Positions 10,089-19,800 are shown, counted from the stretch's first letter. The stretch: DNA of 64,000 nucleotides from Monodelphis domestica (GCF_027887165.1 NC_077227.1:538201389-538265388); one strand, 5' to 3'. A program made the numbers and translations. The notes: a model not told the origin generated them from the letters alone.

Positions 10089-10258
10089 TAAAAGTGATAA
10101 CATTTGTATAGCCCAGTGGAAGGGTTTATTAGCTCTGGTAGAGGGAAGAGGAGAGGGAAAGAAAATGAATCATGGAAACATATAAAAAATAAATAATAAA
10201 AAATAATAAACATGGAAAAATATTTTTAAAATAAAAATAATTTAAAATTAAAAAAAAT
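10089..10258 (+). mobile_element. older L1 3' UTR, right part
   Basis: Continues 9100-9143: 'agcccagtggaagggtttat', 'gagagggaaagaaaatgaat', 'catggaaaaatatttttaaa' and an A-rich tail. Host of the young L1. Confidence 0.7.
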
Positions 10259-10630
10259 GCACATGAGAGTAAATTAACTCTTGAGATGGGAATGATCTGA
10301 GCTCTCACTCAAGCAAGAGGGAGGTCTGAACTCCTTCAAAGGGAAATTCTCTGAAGTCTTTAGCAAGGCGAGCTAGAAATCGGGGACATGTTGAGACATT
10401 GGCCTCCCCTACCTGTTAGCTCCACCAAAATTTCTCTCTCTCCTCCCTGGTTTCAATCCTGGAGAGTCTAGAACCACACATTAACAGTGAATAAGAAATG
10501 CTGTGAAAGGAGAATTAATTATTGATAAGATTAATCATTAGAGATGTTTCTGCCCATGGTAAAGAAAATTCTAGAAAAAAAGAGCAGTTATATTTTGTAA
10601 AATCTCCCAAGTTAGTGACTTTCTGAGAGA
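10259..10630. other. no gene seen
   Basis: Unassigned sequence without a repeat signature I recognise. Confidence 0.4.
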
Positions 10631-10631
10631 G

Positions 10632-10842
10632 AATGTGGCCTCAAACATTCATCAGCTGTGTCATACTGGACAGGTCACTTAACTTCTGTTTGCCTCAGTT
10701 TCCTCAACTGTAAAATGATATAATAAGAGCATCCACCTTGCAGGTTTGTTGTAAGGGTCAAACAAGACATTTATAAAGTACTTGGCAGAGTGTCTGGTCC
10801 ATAGTAAACCCTACATAAATTTAAATTATTATTATTACCGTC
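10632..10842 (+). mobile_element. type C CORE-SINE with L2-like tail
   Basis: 'ctgtgtcatactggacaggt', 'tgcctcagtttcctcaactg', 'gcaggtttgttgtaagggtc', 'ttataaagtacttggcagag', tail 'aaattattattatta'. Nearly complete 3' half. Confidence 0.85.
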
Positions 10843-11228
10843 ATTGTGGGGACAGCCTTGTGTGTTCTGCTGTTCAGGGTACTTCTCAGCTAAGTGTTGC
10901 AGGGGTATCCTTCCATCAAAACCCTAAAAGGGGCAGACTGGACATCTAAGTGGCCCTCATGCCTTTACATGCAGTTGGAAGTACCATATTTAGAGAGTCG
11001 TGATTCATTCAAGGATCCTGGTTAGGCAGTGAGTTAGAACTCGCCTTCCTCCTTACTGTCTCGAGCCCTATATGATGCTTTGTGCCATCTCCCCAGAACC
11101 TCTTACCGTCTCCCCTGACCTCCCTCTTTATCCCCTTTGCTTTTTTCCCCTCTTTCCCTGGGCAGCTGTGGTATGATAGACAAATCTGACAAGCTTGAGC
11201 CTGGGCAAGTCACTTCTCCCTTCATTCC
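10843..11228. other. no gene seen
   Basis: Unassigned. The frame open at 11137-11403 runs into antisense SINEs and is not credible. Confidence 0.4.
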
Positions 11229-11355
11229 AGCTCATTGGACAGATGCAGAAATGGAAGCCAACAGAGTCTGTAAGCATGGGAGGCCAGATTTGAACTCAAG
11301 AAGAGTAGTCTTCCTGATTCCAGACACAGCACTCTACCAGCTGTGCCACCAACTC
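11229..11355 (-). mobile_element. antisense CORE-SINE fragment
   Basis: 'cagatgcagaaatggaagcc', 'ccagatttgaactcaagaag', 'gcactctaccagctgtgcca'. Core deleted. Confidence 0.65.
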
Positions 11356-11357
11356 CC

Positions 11358-11487
11358 CCAACTGAGGCACAGAAAGGTTGATTTGCTCATGGCCACACGG
11401 TGAGTATGTCTGAGGCTGAATTCAAATTCTTTTTTTCTGGACTCCAAGTCCCTTGCTGAATCCACTGAACCAATCAACTGCCCCCAC
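11358..11487 (-). mobile_element. antisense CORE-SINE
   Basis: 'aactgaggcacagaaaggtt', 'ctgaggctgaattcaaattc', 'tccactgaaccaatcaactg'. Directly abuts the previous antisense SINE. Confidence 0.7.
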
Positions 11488-11509
11488 TGTAGCAATAATA
11501 TATGTATTT

Positions 11510-11557
11510 TTAATGGAAAATTTTTATTAAATTAATTCATTTAGAATATTTTTCATG
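11510..11557 (-). mobile_element. old L1 3' tail, left part
   Basis: Antisense tail ('aatttttattaaattaattc') of the L1 that continues at 11840. Split by the plus-strand L1. Confidence 0.7.
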
Positions 11558-11839
11558 ACTGTGGGAGTAGAAACACCAAAGAAAAACAACTGCTTGATCA
11601 CATGGGTCGAGGGGATATGATTGGGGATATAGACTCTAAATGAGCATCCTAGTGCAAACATCAACAACATTAAATAGGTTCTGATCAAGGTCACATGTAA
11701 TACCCAGTGGAATTGCACATCAGCTATGGGAAGGGGGGGAGGGGAGAAAGGGAAAGAATATGATTCTTGTAACCAAGGAATAATGTTCTAAATTGACTAA
11801 ATACATTTTTAAAAAATTAAATTTTTTTAATTAAAAAAA
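11558..11839 (+). mobile_element. L1 3' UTR insert inside another L1
   Basis: 282-bp 5'-truncated L1 3' end ('ctgtgggagtagaaacacca', 'acccagtggaattgcacatc', A-rich tail) flanked by a perfect 15-bp duplication 'agaatatttttcatg' at 11543-11557 and 11840-11854. Confidence 0.9.
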
Positions 11840-11985
11840 AGAATATTTTTCATGGTTACATGATTCATGTTCTTTCCCTCCCCTTCCCCATCCCCAGCTA
11901 ACGCTCAATTCCACTGGGTTTTATATGTGTCATTGGTCAAGACCTATTTCCATATCATTTATATTTGCATTAGGGTGATTGCTTA
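11840..11985 (-). mobile_element. old L1 3' UTR, right part
   Basis: Antisense: 'tggttacatgattcatgttc', 'caattccactgggttttata', 'catttatatttgcattaggg'. With the plus insert it makes a tail-to-tail inverted pair. Confidence 0.85.
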
Positions 11986-11989
11986 GAGT

Positions 11990-12228
11990 TGTAACAATAA
12001 TAATAATGATGATAATAACTAGCATTTATATATACATATATATCACCTTATGGTTTGCAAAACACTATATACCTATAATCTCATTTAATTCCCCTCAAAA
12101 CTTTGAGTTTGTTGCTATTATCATCTCCACTTCATGGAGGAAGAATCTGAGGCTGAGGAAGGTAGGAGATTTGAACCCAGGTCCTCTGATGCCATATCTA
12201 GCATTCTTTCCATTGTTTCTCTAACACC
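11990..12228 (-). mobile_element. type C CORE-SINE, antisense, with L2-like tail
   Basis: (AAT)n start, 'actagcatttatatat', 'ttatggtttgcaaaacac', 'aatctcatttaattcccctc', 'gaagaatctgaggctgagga', 'atttgaacccaggtcctctg'. Confidence 0.85.
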
Positions 12229-12640
12229 ATTCTACTTCCCTTTCAAAGTGCCTGCTCCTCAAACTTCTGGGGTCTCCCAGGACTCATTTCTCCTTGCCTC
12301 AGCCCTGGTTACCAACTGGTCCCAAACTTACTCAATGCCCCTGCGCTCTCCCTGAGGGAGAAGTTCTGGCCAGGACATGTCCCTGTTCTCCTTCCAGGAA
12401 GCCTCAGTCTACTCCATGAAGGACAAAACCTATTCTCTGAAGGGAGCTGGGAAAACTCTTCTTATCCAGAAGGGAGAATGATCCACCCTTTCCCATTCAT
12501 TTTCCACTGTGGTTTGCTGTTCACCCCACAGCAATGTGGTGGGGGTGAACTGGCCCATGAAGATTAGTCTGAAAGGTTCAGATATTCTCTGCCTGCTTCC
12601 TGCCCAAGCTACCAGAAACTTGGAGGTAAACCTGCATTTT
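12229..12640. other. no gene seen
   Basis: Unassigned. Open frames at 12134-12355 and 12509-12769 overlap antisense SINE sequence and show no protein motif. Confidence 0.4.
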
Positions 12641-12792
12641 TATACAAAGCACTTTCCCTGCAATTATCCTGAGAAGCAAAGAGCAGATGAGGTAACTGAG
12701 GCTCCAAAACATAGCTGGGAAGTGTCAGAGCTAAGCCTCAGACCCAGGGCTTCTGATTTCCTAGTTTAATGTTCTTTCCACAAAACCACACC
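12641..12792 (-). mobile_element. type C CORE-SINE, antisense
   Basis: 'gcagatgaggtaactgaggc', 'atagctgggaagtgtcagag', 'cagacccagggcttctgatt'. Confidence 0.7.
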
Positions 12793-13860
12793 TAGTACGG
12801 AGGAGAATGAATCTGGTGTTTCCAGAACCCACATGTTTGCTTCTACTTGTCAACCGACAATAACATGTTCCCCACTCATAGGGAACACATAGGGGTCAGA
12901 TGTTAGGGGCTGATCTGTAACGAGGGTGGGGAAGCTGAAGTTTTTTCCAGGAATCTGAAATTTGGAGTGTACAAAAAACGAACACTGCTTTCAGCAGCAA
13001 AGTCCCCATAGTACTCATTCTCAACCTCGCTTCACTGAATTTGCCTTAATTTCTTCTTGTGTTATTTTTGAATCATAAATATCAAAGTTGAGCTTAGGGT
13101 GAACAATTCATGCTCCTTGTCCTGGTTGTCAAAATTGCTCTCAGTGACTCTTGAATGGGAAGCCCTGGAGGACGTCAGCACCATGCATCCTCTGGCTCCC
13201 TATAACTATGCTCACGGAACTGTGCCTGGGCATAGGACAGAAACATGTGTTTATAAAAATGAGATAGACAATAAGTGGACAGTAGACAAACACAAGTAGA
13301 ATAGGCTGGATTAGCAGTATGGTTTCAGAGGTCCTGAGTCAGCTCTGCTGCTCTTCCTCTCCATCCAAAAAATTATCTCCCACAAAAGTCCCTGAGTTCC
13401 TGAAATCCTGCTAAAAGCAGATTATCAAAAGAGCCACCAAGAAAACTTTCAGTGAAGAGCTCACTGGAGAGGGAGCCCAGGCTTTGCCACTGACACTGAG
13501 GGAGGGGGCACAGCTCAGCCTGAGACCAGCCTTATAGAAGGGGCAAGGAGCAAGGAAGGGGATTAGATGCCATGAACCAGAAAAGTGAAGTAGAAAGGTG
13601 ATCCAAGAGACTTCCCCCTCCCTTTTCTCCTAGGACCTCCATCCAAGTCAATGCATCCTGTGTCTTTACACAAATGCACCCCCACACTCTGGTGCAAACA
13701 ACTTACCAGCTTTCCAAGCTTGGGCATATTTAGGTCAGAACCTCAGTGCACCAGAGATACATGTTAATAATTCATAAATTTTAAAAGACTCCAATAAAAG
13801 GTTTAGAATGAAGAGGCCATGACAGAAAAAAGAAAAGAGAAGTGTTTCTTGTGTATTATT
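12793..13860. other. about 1.07 kb without recognised repeat or gene
   Basis: Mixed-composition sequence. The 66-codon frame at 13099-13299 has no recognisable domain. One of the longer stretches not explained by known families. Confidence 0.4.
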
Positions 13861-13861
13861 G

Positions 13862-13905
13862 TTTTCAATTCAATTCAGTAAATACTTATTAGGCACCAAC
13901 CAGTA
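13862..13905 (-). mobile_element. L2 3' terminus, antisense
   Basis: 'tcaattcagtaaatacttat' then 'taggcaccaa', the inverse of the L2 3' end. Confidence 0.55.
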
Positions 13906-14905
13906 TAATTTTTAAAGAAATTGTAGAGGATTTAAGAGGTACATGGGGATAAGGAAGGTTTTGTAACAGGGAATGGAGGAATCGAAGGGACAGAGGGAAT
14001 ATGGATGCTGGTGAGGTAAAAGGAGAGAGATATCCCCTGCTGAGAGGATGTCTTTGAAAAATGGGGTTCCTGAGAAATAGGTCAACTATGATAGTCTGAG
14101 GGGATTGATGTTGAAGATACCCCAGAGCAGGTAAACACCGACCCCCCAGAGGGACAAGCCTTCCCCAGACCAAGGTCACTCAGCAGGGGTCTGATAAGGA
14201 CCGTTTATGGTTGAATGGCTGTCCTTAGTTTCTGCTCCCTCTATGTCCCCCTGAAAAGTTCTCCTCTTATCTGACTATGGCTTATTTAACTCAATATGAA
14301 TTTAATAACAAGTTTGGATTGGGAAACTATCAGGGTAGAGGGAATAAGAATTTCCCTATATTTTGCCCCAGATTGAGTTTGAGTCTCTCCCAGTTTTCAA
14401 GCTGAGGCCAGGCCTTACAGACTGGTCAGGGTTTCTTTTATTCCTGTCTATGCTAACCTATGCTACCTTTCTTAAATTCAAAGTCTTTAGCAGTAGACAA
14501 CAAGAGGAAGAAAAGGTTCTGACCATCAGAGCTGGTTGGGCCTGTCTTTTTGGGTTAACACCCTAAAGACCACTCTTATAGTTCAAACTGCTCCTCTTAA
14601 ATCCTTTTGTTTGATGACATGATCACAGGAATCCACATAGAGCACACAGTTGGGAAAAATCCAGGAATAAAGGTATTTCTATCCAGAGGCAGGGAGAGAG
14701 CACTCCTTCCAGTCTGAGGGCCAGGAAAGAATGTCTTCGAGAGCAACTGTCACTCCCCAAGTCTCCCTTCCCCTCACCAACTGTCATTGTTGTCCATCAA
14801 TCTTCACTCTAACATTCCAACTGCTGTCTGCTCCACCTCAGTTGCAGAAAATCTCAAAGTTTGATTCAGTTTTCCTTTCCACACTAGGGAACTGAATCAA
14901 AGATT
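13906..14905. mobile_element. possible ERV LTR (unassigned)
   Basis: About 1 kb between two antisense L2 3' termini. Passages such as 'cagagggacaagccttcccc' and 'ctcctcttatctgactatgg' resemble an LTR family I associate with Australian marsupials. Ends and TSD not resolved. No intact protein frame. Confidence 0.35.
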
Positions 14906-14914
14906 AATTTCCTT

Positions 14915-14965
14915 TCAATTCAACAAATTTATTAAGTTTCTGCTATGGTGCTTAGTTCTGGACCT
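14915..14965 (-). mobile_element. L2 3' terminus, antisense
   Basis: 'ttcaacaaatttattaagtt' then 'tctgctatggtgc'. Confidence 0.5.
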
Positions 14966-14984
14966 CTACCACACTCTTTGGACA

Positions 14985-15168
14985 TTCTCAATATCCTCCC
15001 TTTTCCCCTAAAATGTGCTCCTTCCAGTTCCTCTTTATGTATTGTCTTCCCCCATTAGAATGTAAGTTTCTTGAGGGCAAGACCTATTTTTTTCTATTTC
15101 TGTTTGTCTTCCTAGAGTTTAGCATAGTGCCTGGCACATAGTAAACACCTAATAAATGTTTTTTTTAT
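14985..15168 (+). mobile_element. L2 3' end
   Basis: 'ttgtcttcccccattagaat', 'cttgagggcaagacc', 'gcatagtgcctggcacatag', 'ctaataaatg'. Confidence 0.85.
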
Positions 15169-15252
15169 TCTTTCTGGCTTAATTTCTATCTGGATAACCA
15201 GCTGCCTAGTTATTTTCTAGGTCTACCTGAACCATCTATCTGTCTTTTATCT
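15168..15252 (+). repeat. direct repeat, copy 1
   Basis: About 85 bp ('tctttctggcttaatttcta' to 'tgaaccatctatctgtcttt') that recurs in the same orientation at 15794-15880. Confidence 0.75.
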
Positions 15253-15264
15253 ATCTGCAATTCT

Positions 15265-15425
15265 TATGTCTTCCCTCTATTAATCATTTCCTATTTTTAT
15301 AATTTGCTTTGAATATTTTTGTTTGCATGTTGTCTGCCCCCACTAGATTGTAAGCCTTCTTTTTTATTTCTAGCACTTACTACAATGCCATCGCACATAG
15401 TAGGCACTTAATAAATGTTTATTGA
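15265..15425 (+). mobile_element. L2 3' end, second copy
   Basis: 'tctattaatcatttcctatt', 'tttgcatgttgtctgccccc', 'tagattgtaagcc', 'cacatagtaggcacttaata'. Confidence 0.85.
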
Positions 15426-15427
15426 TA

Positions 15428-15735
15428 TCTGTCCATCTGTCAGGCACTATGCTAGGCAATGGAGACATAAAGAGAAAAATAAAATAGTACTGCCTTCAGG
15501 GAACTTACATTCTACTGGAAAAGTAAAAGTACTAAAAGGAGAGTCAGAGAAGAAACAATCTAGACAAATAAAATAAGGCTCTGTTAGGGGATTGGAGGGA
15601 TGAAGGGAGCCCTGAAGGAAGCTAAGCAGACTGAGGTGGAATGAAGAAGAAATTGCATTCCAGACACTAGTAATAGTACCAACCAAGGCAGGAAGGCTAG
15701 AGAGCACAATGTTGTGTATAAGAGATGAAAGGTTC
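15428..15735 (-). mobile_element. L2 3' region, antisense
   Basis: 'gtcaggcactatgctaggca', 'gggaacttacattctactgg', 'gattggagggatgaaggg', 'cattccagacactag'. Together with 15265-15425 it makes a tail-to-tail L2 pair. Confidence 0.8.
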
Positions 15736-15793
15736 TTAGTCTACCTAGAATGTAAAAACATATGGGTAACATGCTATAACCAGGAGGATATTC

Positions 15794-15880
15794 TTTATCC
15801 TTTCTGGCTTACTACCTATTTGGCTAATCAGTTGTCTAGTTGTTATCTATGTCTACCTGAACCATCCATCTATATTCTTA
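15794..15880 (+). repeat. direct repeat, copy 2
   Basis: Matches 15168-15252 ('tcctttctggcttactacct' to 'gaaccatccatctatattct') with moderate divergence. Confidence 0.75.
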
Positions 15881-16200
15881 ACTTGGGATCCATGAACTTT
15901 TTAAAAAATATATTTTGTTAGTTGTATTTCAGTGTAATTGGCTCCTTATAATTCTATGTATTTTATTTTATGCACTTAAAAACATTGATCTGAGGAGAGT
16001 CTCCAAATTTCTCCCTACTACCAAAGGAGCAAATAGAGGTTGAGTGATTTATCCAGGGTCACACAGGGTCACAAAAAATCTTCCCATCTGAGACTGGATT
16101 TGAACTGAGATCTCCCTGACTCCAAGTCCAGAGCTCTAGTATACCACTATCTGACTCTCTAGGGATATATTAGATAAAAAAAAAAGTTAAGAATCTGTAG
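15870..16200. mobile_element. hAT-type non-autonomous DNA transposon
   Basis: Terminal inverted repeats centre on 'attcttaactt' at the left and 'aagttaagaat' at the right. The interior matches the mammalian hAT element starting 'gggatccatgaac', with 'gtatttcagtgtaattggct' and 'ttttatgcacttaaaaac'. An antisense SINE sits inside it. A related copy lies at 56485-56678. Confidence 0.7.
16030..16162 (-). mobile_element. antisense CORE-SINE inside the hAT element
   Basis: 'atagaggttgagtgatttat', 'ccagggtcacacagggtcac' (internal duplication of the core), 'actggatttgaactgagatc'. Confidence 0.75.
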
Positions 16201-16352
16201 TATAAGGGGTAAAAGTCCAGGCTTGGGAGTTATGAAGACCCCAGTTCAAATTCTACTGCTGATAGCTGTGTGACCATAGATAAGCCTCCTAACCTCTCAG
16301 TACCCCCAAAAACAATGCTAAGACTTAAAGTAAAAAGAGGCAGAAGTTGCAG
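16201..16352 (+). mobile_element. CORE-SINE, diverged
   Basis: 'aagtccaggcttgggagtta', 'ccccagttcaaattctactg', 'tagctgtgtgaccatagata', 'aatgctaagacttaaagta'. Confidence 0.65.
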
Positions 16353-16784
16353 TTCTAAATCAGTAAAGGAAGTTTCCACTTAAATATAATGATAGAATCA
16401 TAAGTCCCACCTCTCCCCAAAAACACACATCTAGAACTCTGTAAAGATTAAAATGATGATGTATGAGGAGAGGAATGAAAGGAAGGTTATTTTAGATTGG
16501 ATTAGAAGGATGGATCAGAAAGGAGAAGAGAAGTAGGGAGAGGAGGCATTTTTCATCCTATATATACATTGATCATCTAGGAAAGTATCCAGAAAGGTGA
16601 GGGGGCACTTTCAGTGTAACTCTCTCTCCACCCTCCAGGCAACTCTGATTCTACAACTGTGGTTCACACTTGCTTTGTGTTGGGGAAGTTTGGCACCAGG
16701 GAGATGCATGGTGTTAGTTCATTAAAAGTGCAAAGTCTGTGATGACAATAAATGAACTCAATCTAAACTGGAAGAATAGCTAGT
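16353..16784. other. no gene seen
   Basis: Unassigned; purine-rich around 16480-16540. Confidence 0.4.
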
Positions 16785-16787
16785 ATT

Positions 16788-17333
16788 TATAATGTTCCTC
16801 TTTCAGTTTTGAAGAAGACCAATAATATGAAAGGGTGATGTCTTGACTTGCCTGTGAATTGTATTTAAGTGAGGCAGAATTGCACAGTCATTGGCCTCAC
16901 CCTCTCTTCCAGAGTCAGTGAAATCCAGTGGCAAGACAAAAGTCAAAGCAACTGGTGATGGCCTGGAATATGGTGGATGATCTCAGCATCTTTACTGTTT
17001 GACCAAGATCTAAGTGCCTGTTTCAACTGCCTTGCTGGCCACTGGAACATAGCATTCTCATGCACCCATTCTGACAAGGAAAATCTTCCCATGACTGGGG
17101 AGGACATTCCCCTAACTCTCCAACAGGTTTGAGGTCTGTTGGTTACCTTCAACTGGTTTAGCCCATCCTCCAAGACCATTTTAACAAGGATGGCCATTGT
17201 GCATGCTACACTTCTTAGAATCCCAGATGAGAGGTCAGGAAGAAGAAGGCACCAAAGGTAGATGAACAGCCCTGAAAATAGGCTCAGCAAGCCCTCCTAC
17301 CAGAGATGCTAGTCTTTCCTGAACACCCCATAC
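16788..17333 (+). repeat. unnamed ~550-bp interspersed repeat, copy 1
   Basis: Collinear with 23785-24349. Shared stretches include 'gcaagacaaaagtcaa', 'ctgttggttaccttcaac' and 'accaaaggtagatga'. It is followed by a TA/CA-rich simple tail (17340-17395). The 115-codon minus-strand frame inside it (16943-17290) is not kept in copy 2 and is not a gene. Confidence 0.85.
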
Positions 17334-17334
17334 A

Positions 17335-17398
17335 CCCTAACAAATATATTACATATATACACACACACCAACATATATATGTGTTTTATATCTATTTA
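17335..17398. repeat. TA/CA-rich simple repeat
   Basis: 'atatatacacacacaccaac' and similar, directly at the 3' end of the unnamed repeat, perhaps its native tail. Confidence 0.7.
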
Positions 17399-17500
17399 AA
17401 GTTTGCAAAAGACTTTGCAAAAATGATCTTATTCTATCCTTAAAACAACCCTGAAAGTAAGGTGTTGTTATTATTCCTATATTATAGAGAAGGAAACTGA
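17399..17500 (-). mobile_element. type C CORE-SINE, antisense, left part
   Basis: 'aaagtttgcaaaagactttg', 'tgttgttattattcctatat', 'gagaaggaaactga'. Continues at 17594. Confidence 0.8.
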
Positions 17501-17586
17501 AGCAAACTACTCCAATATCTTTGCCTCAAAAACCCCAAATGGGGGTCACAAATAGTCCGACCCACCTGAAACAACTGAACAACAAC
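17501..17586 (+). mobile_element. type B SINE / Bov-B tail insert
   Basis: 86-bp 3' end ('ctccaatatctttgcctcaa', 'aaccccaaatgggggtcaca', 'aactgaacaacaacaa') inside the antisense SINE, flanked by a 7-bp duplication 'aaactga' (17494-17500, 17587-17593). Confidence 0.85.
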
Positions 17587-17593
17587 AAACTGA

Positions 17594-17700
17594 GGTAGAA
17601 AGAGGTTAAGTGACTTGCCCAGGACCACTCAGGTAGTAAGTAACTGAGGTCAAATTTGAACTCATATCTTCCTGACTTCAGGCCCAGGGCTCTAGCTGCT
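17594..17700 (-). mobile_element. type C CORE-SINE, antisense, right part
   Basis: 'ggttaagtgacttgcccagg', 'tcaaatttgaactcatatct', 'tgacttcaggcccagggctc'. Confidence 0.8.
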
Positions 17701-17714
17701 GCCTTTCTGGCAGC

Positions 17715-17935
17715 ATGGTGGAGAGGGTCTCAGACGGTACACCTCTGTAAAGTAAGAGCGCTGGATTTGGGATTTTTTTTTCTTTTTTTAAAAAAATATA
17801 CTTATTTGTTTGTTTGTTAAAGTTCCCAGGTATCTCCCCAGCTCCCTCCCTCCCTCTGTTCAAATCCTGGCTCTCCTAGAATACAGGTGTGTCTTAATCT
17901 GAGTTTCCTCCTCTGTAAAAAATGTTCCTTTCAAC
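17715..17935 (+). mobile_element. type C CORE-SINE split by an L1 tail
   Basis: Head 'taagagcgctggatttggga', then after an insert 'gttcaaatcctggctctcct', 'gagtttcctcctctgtaaaa'. Insert at 17772-17852. Confidence 0.7.
17772..17852 (-). mobile_element. short L1-like 3' tail
   Basis: T-rich start then 'atttgtttgtttgttaaagt' and 'tcccaggtatctccc', matching the antisense L1-like tail at 22.51-22.57 kb. Confidence 0.6.
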
Positions 17936-17979
17936 TCTAAATTCAACAATTCCTTTGACCCTACAATTGATGAAGAAGA

Positions 17980-18085
17980 CAAGTCCTAACTCCACAACTA
18001 ATGGAGTGATTTGTGGCAAGTCATTTTCCCCACTATGAGCCTCAATTTCCCCATCTGTAAAATAAAGTCATTTTCCCTTTATTTA
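17980..18085 (+). mobile_element. type C CORE-SINE fragment
   Basis: 'gtgatttgtggcaagtcatt', 'agcctcaatttccccatctg', 'taaaataaagtc'. Confidence 0.7.
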
Positions 18086-18119
18086 GTTCTGACATTCAAC
18101 GAAGTTCATTTTTAATTCA

Positions 18120-18302
18120 TAGGCAGCATGTGTCATGTGGAAAGAGCATTGGACTTGAGTCAGAGAACATGGATTCAAATCCCAGTTCTGTTTTTTATTA
18201 CCTGCATGACATTTAATCTCTCTGGGCCTTGCTTTCTTCATCTATAAAATGAGGGGATTGGACCAGATGACTCTAAATCTCTGATCCTATGACTTTGAAG
18301 AT
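18120..18302 (+). mobile_element. type C CORE-SINE, near complete
   Basis: 'ggcagcatgtgtcatgtgga', 'gattcaaatcccagttctg', 'catctataaaatgagggg', 'attggaccagatgactctaa', 'gatcctatgac'. Confidence 0.88.
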
Positions 18303-18735
18303 CTCTCCCAATTCTCAATACTCTATGTCTAGGTTCTTGTGACCTAAGAACCTAATTTGACTTTCAAGGACCCTATTGATAGAACTGGTAGCAAACAGCA
18401 CTAGCTTTCAGTGGAAATTTTCCCAAAGGAAAAAGTTAAAAACCCTTCCTTACAATTACTCCCAGTGCCAGGAATCTATCTAAGTCAGGATCTTTTCACC
18501 CAGGCCCCTCTTGGCACGACAAAGTTAGGTGTGTCCCTGACAACAGAATCAATACTGGAATAACACACTAATCCAGATGAATAACTAGAAGCAAGAGTAA
18601 AGGAAAGAAAACTAAAGGTAGATGATGGTTATTTCTTTAGTAAATGTAGAAATTCATGGGATGTGGTGTGTCTATTTTAATGCAAAATTAAGAAATAACA
18701 GGAAGATGAAAATCTTTAGTTCATGGCTCAAAAGA
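18303..18735. other. no gene seen
   Basis: Unassigned. The frame at 18622-18822 runs into the SINE that follows. Confidence 0.4.
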
Positions 18736-18737
18736 CC

Positions 18738-18930
18738 AGAGCAGAGGGATTTAAAATTAAAAATATGGGTTCAAATCCCAGCTCTGCTATCAGAGATAAC
18801 TCTCTTATCAACCCAGCTCTGACACTTACCACTTAGGCAGGTTATTTAAACTCTCATTTTCATTTTTCTCATCAGTAAAATGGAGAGGCTAGGTTCAATG
18901 AACTCTTAAGATCCTTTCAAGCTCTATCAG
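18738..18930 (+). mobile_element. type C CORE-SINE
   Basis: 'ggttcaaatcccagctctgc', 'ctcatcagtaaaatggagag', 'aagatcctttcaagctctat'. Contains an extra segment in its core. Confidence 0.75.
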
Positions 18931-19163
18931 TGGATAGAGCACCAGGCACAGAGTCAGTAAGACTCATCATCATGAGTTCAACTCTGGCCTCAGACACCAC
19001 TGACTCTTAGGTAAACCATTTAACTCTTTTTGCCTCAGTTTCCCCATTTGTAAAAATGAGTTGGAGAAGTAAATGGCAAACCATTCCAATATCTTTGCCA
19101 AGAAAACCCTAAGCGTAGTCATGAAGAGTTGTAAACAACTATAAATGACTGAACAACAACAAT
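18931..19163 (+). mobile_element. type B CORE-SINE (MAR1-like)
   Basis: Head 'gtggatagagcaccaggcac', B-box zone 'catgagttcaactctggcct', 'tgcctcagtttccccatttg', Bov-B-like tail 'ggcaaaccattccaatatct' and 'tgactgaacaacaacaa'. Confidence 0.88.
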
Positions 19164-19174
19164 TAAATTCATAT

Positions 19175-19690
19175 TATCATAGAATCTGAGTTAGAAGAGC
19201 ATCCAGAGGCCAGACCATGCCTGACTAAGAATATCCTCTATGAACTGCCCAAAAGTAGTCATCCAGCTTCCAATTGAGAAAACTGTCAGCAAAAGGGGAC
19301 TTACTCCTTCCCAAAGCAGTCCATGTCACCCTTGGACAGCTCTACTTGTTACATCAAAACCTATCTCAGTCCCACCCAGTACCCTTGGTTCTGCCTCTGA
19401 GGCAAAGCAGAACAAGCTTAATCCCTCTTTCCTAGGTCAGCCCTTCAGACACTAGAGTGCAGTTATCATGTATCCTTCCCAAGTTTTTTCTTCTCTAGGC
19501 TAAATAACTAGTTCCTTCAAACCACCCTCATATGGTATGGTCTCCAGTCCCCTCATCAACCTGGTCACCCTCTTCTTCACATCTTCCAGATTTTTCAAAG
19601 TAAACTTCCCAAAATAAGGCATTTGGGAATGGACTCCAGATTGGCCTGACCAGGGAAGAACTATCACCTCCATCATTCTGGACATAATTA
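19175..19690 (-). mobile_element. CR1/L3-like LINE, ORF2 C-terminus
   Basis: Starts with 'atcatagaatctgagttaga' (the inverted CR1 3' end). The minus frame near 19500-19590 reads 'KKRVTRLMRGLETIPYEGGLKE', the conserved C-terminal stretch of CR1-type ORF2. Ancient. Confidence 0.75.
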
Positions 19691-19800
19691 ATCATTCAAT
19701 GAACAAGCATTTATTGAGTGTCTTCAATAGGCCAGGTACCATGTTGGGCTCCAGGGCTACAAAGACACAACTGAGCATTCCCTGCTCTCAAGAACTATAT
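19691..19800 (-). mobile_element. L2 3' end, antisense
   Basis: 'aagcatttattgagtgtctt', 'ggccaggtaccatgttgggc', 'gctctcaagaac'. Confidence 0.8.

Noticed and set aside
16943-17290. 115-codon minus-strand frame
   Set aside because: Lies wholly in the unnamed repeat and is not kept in its second copy.
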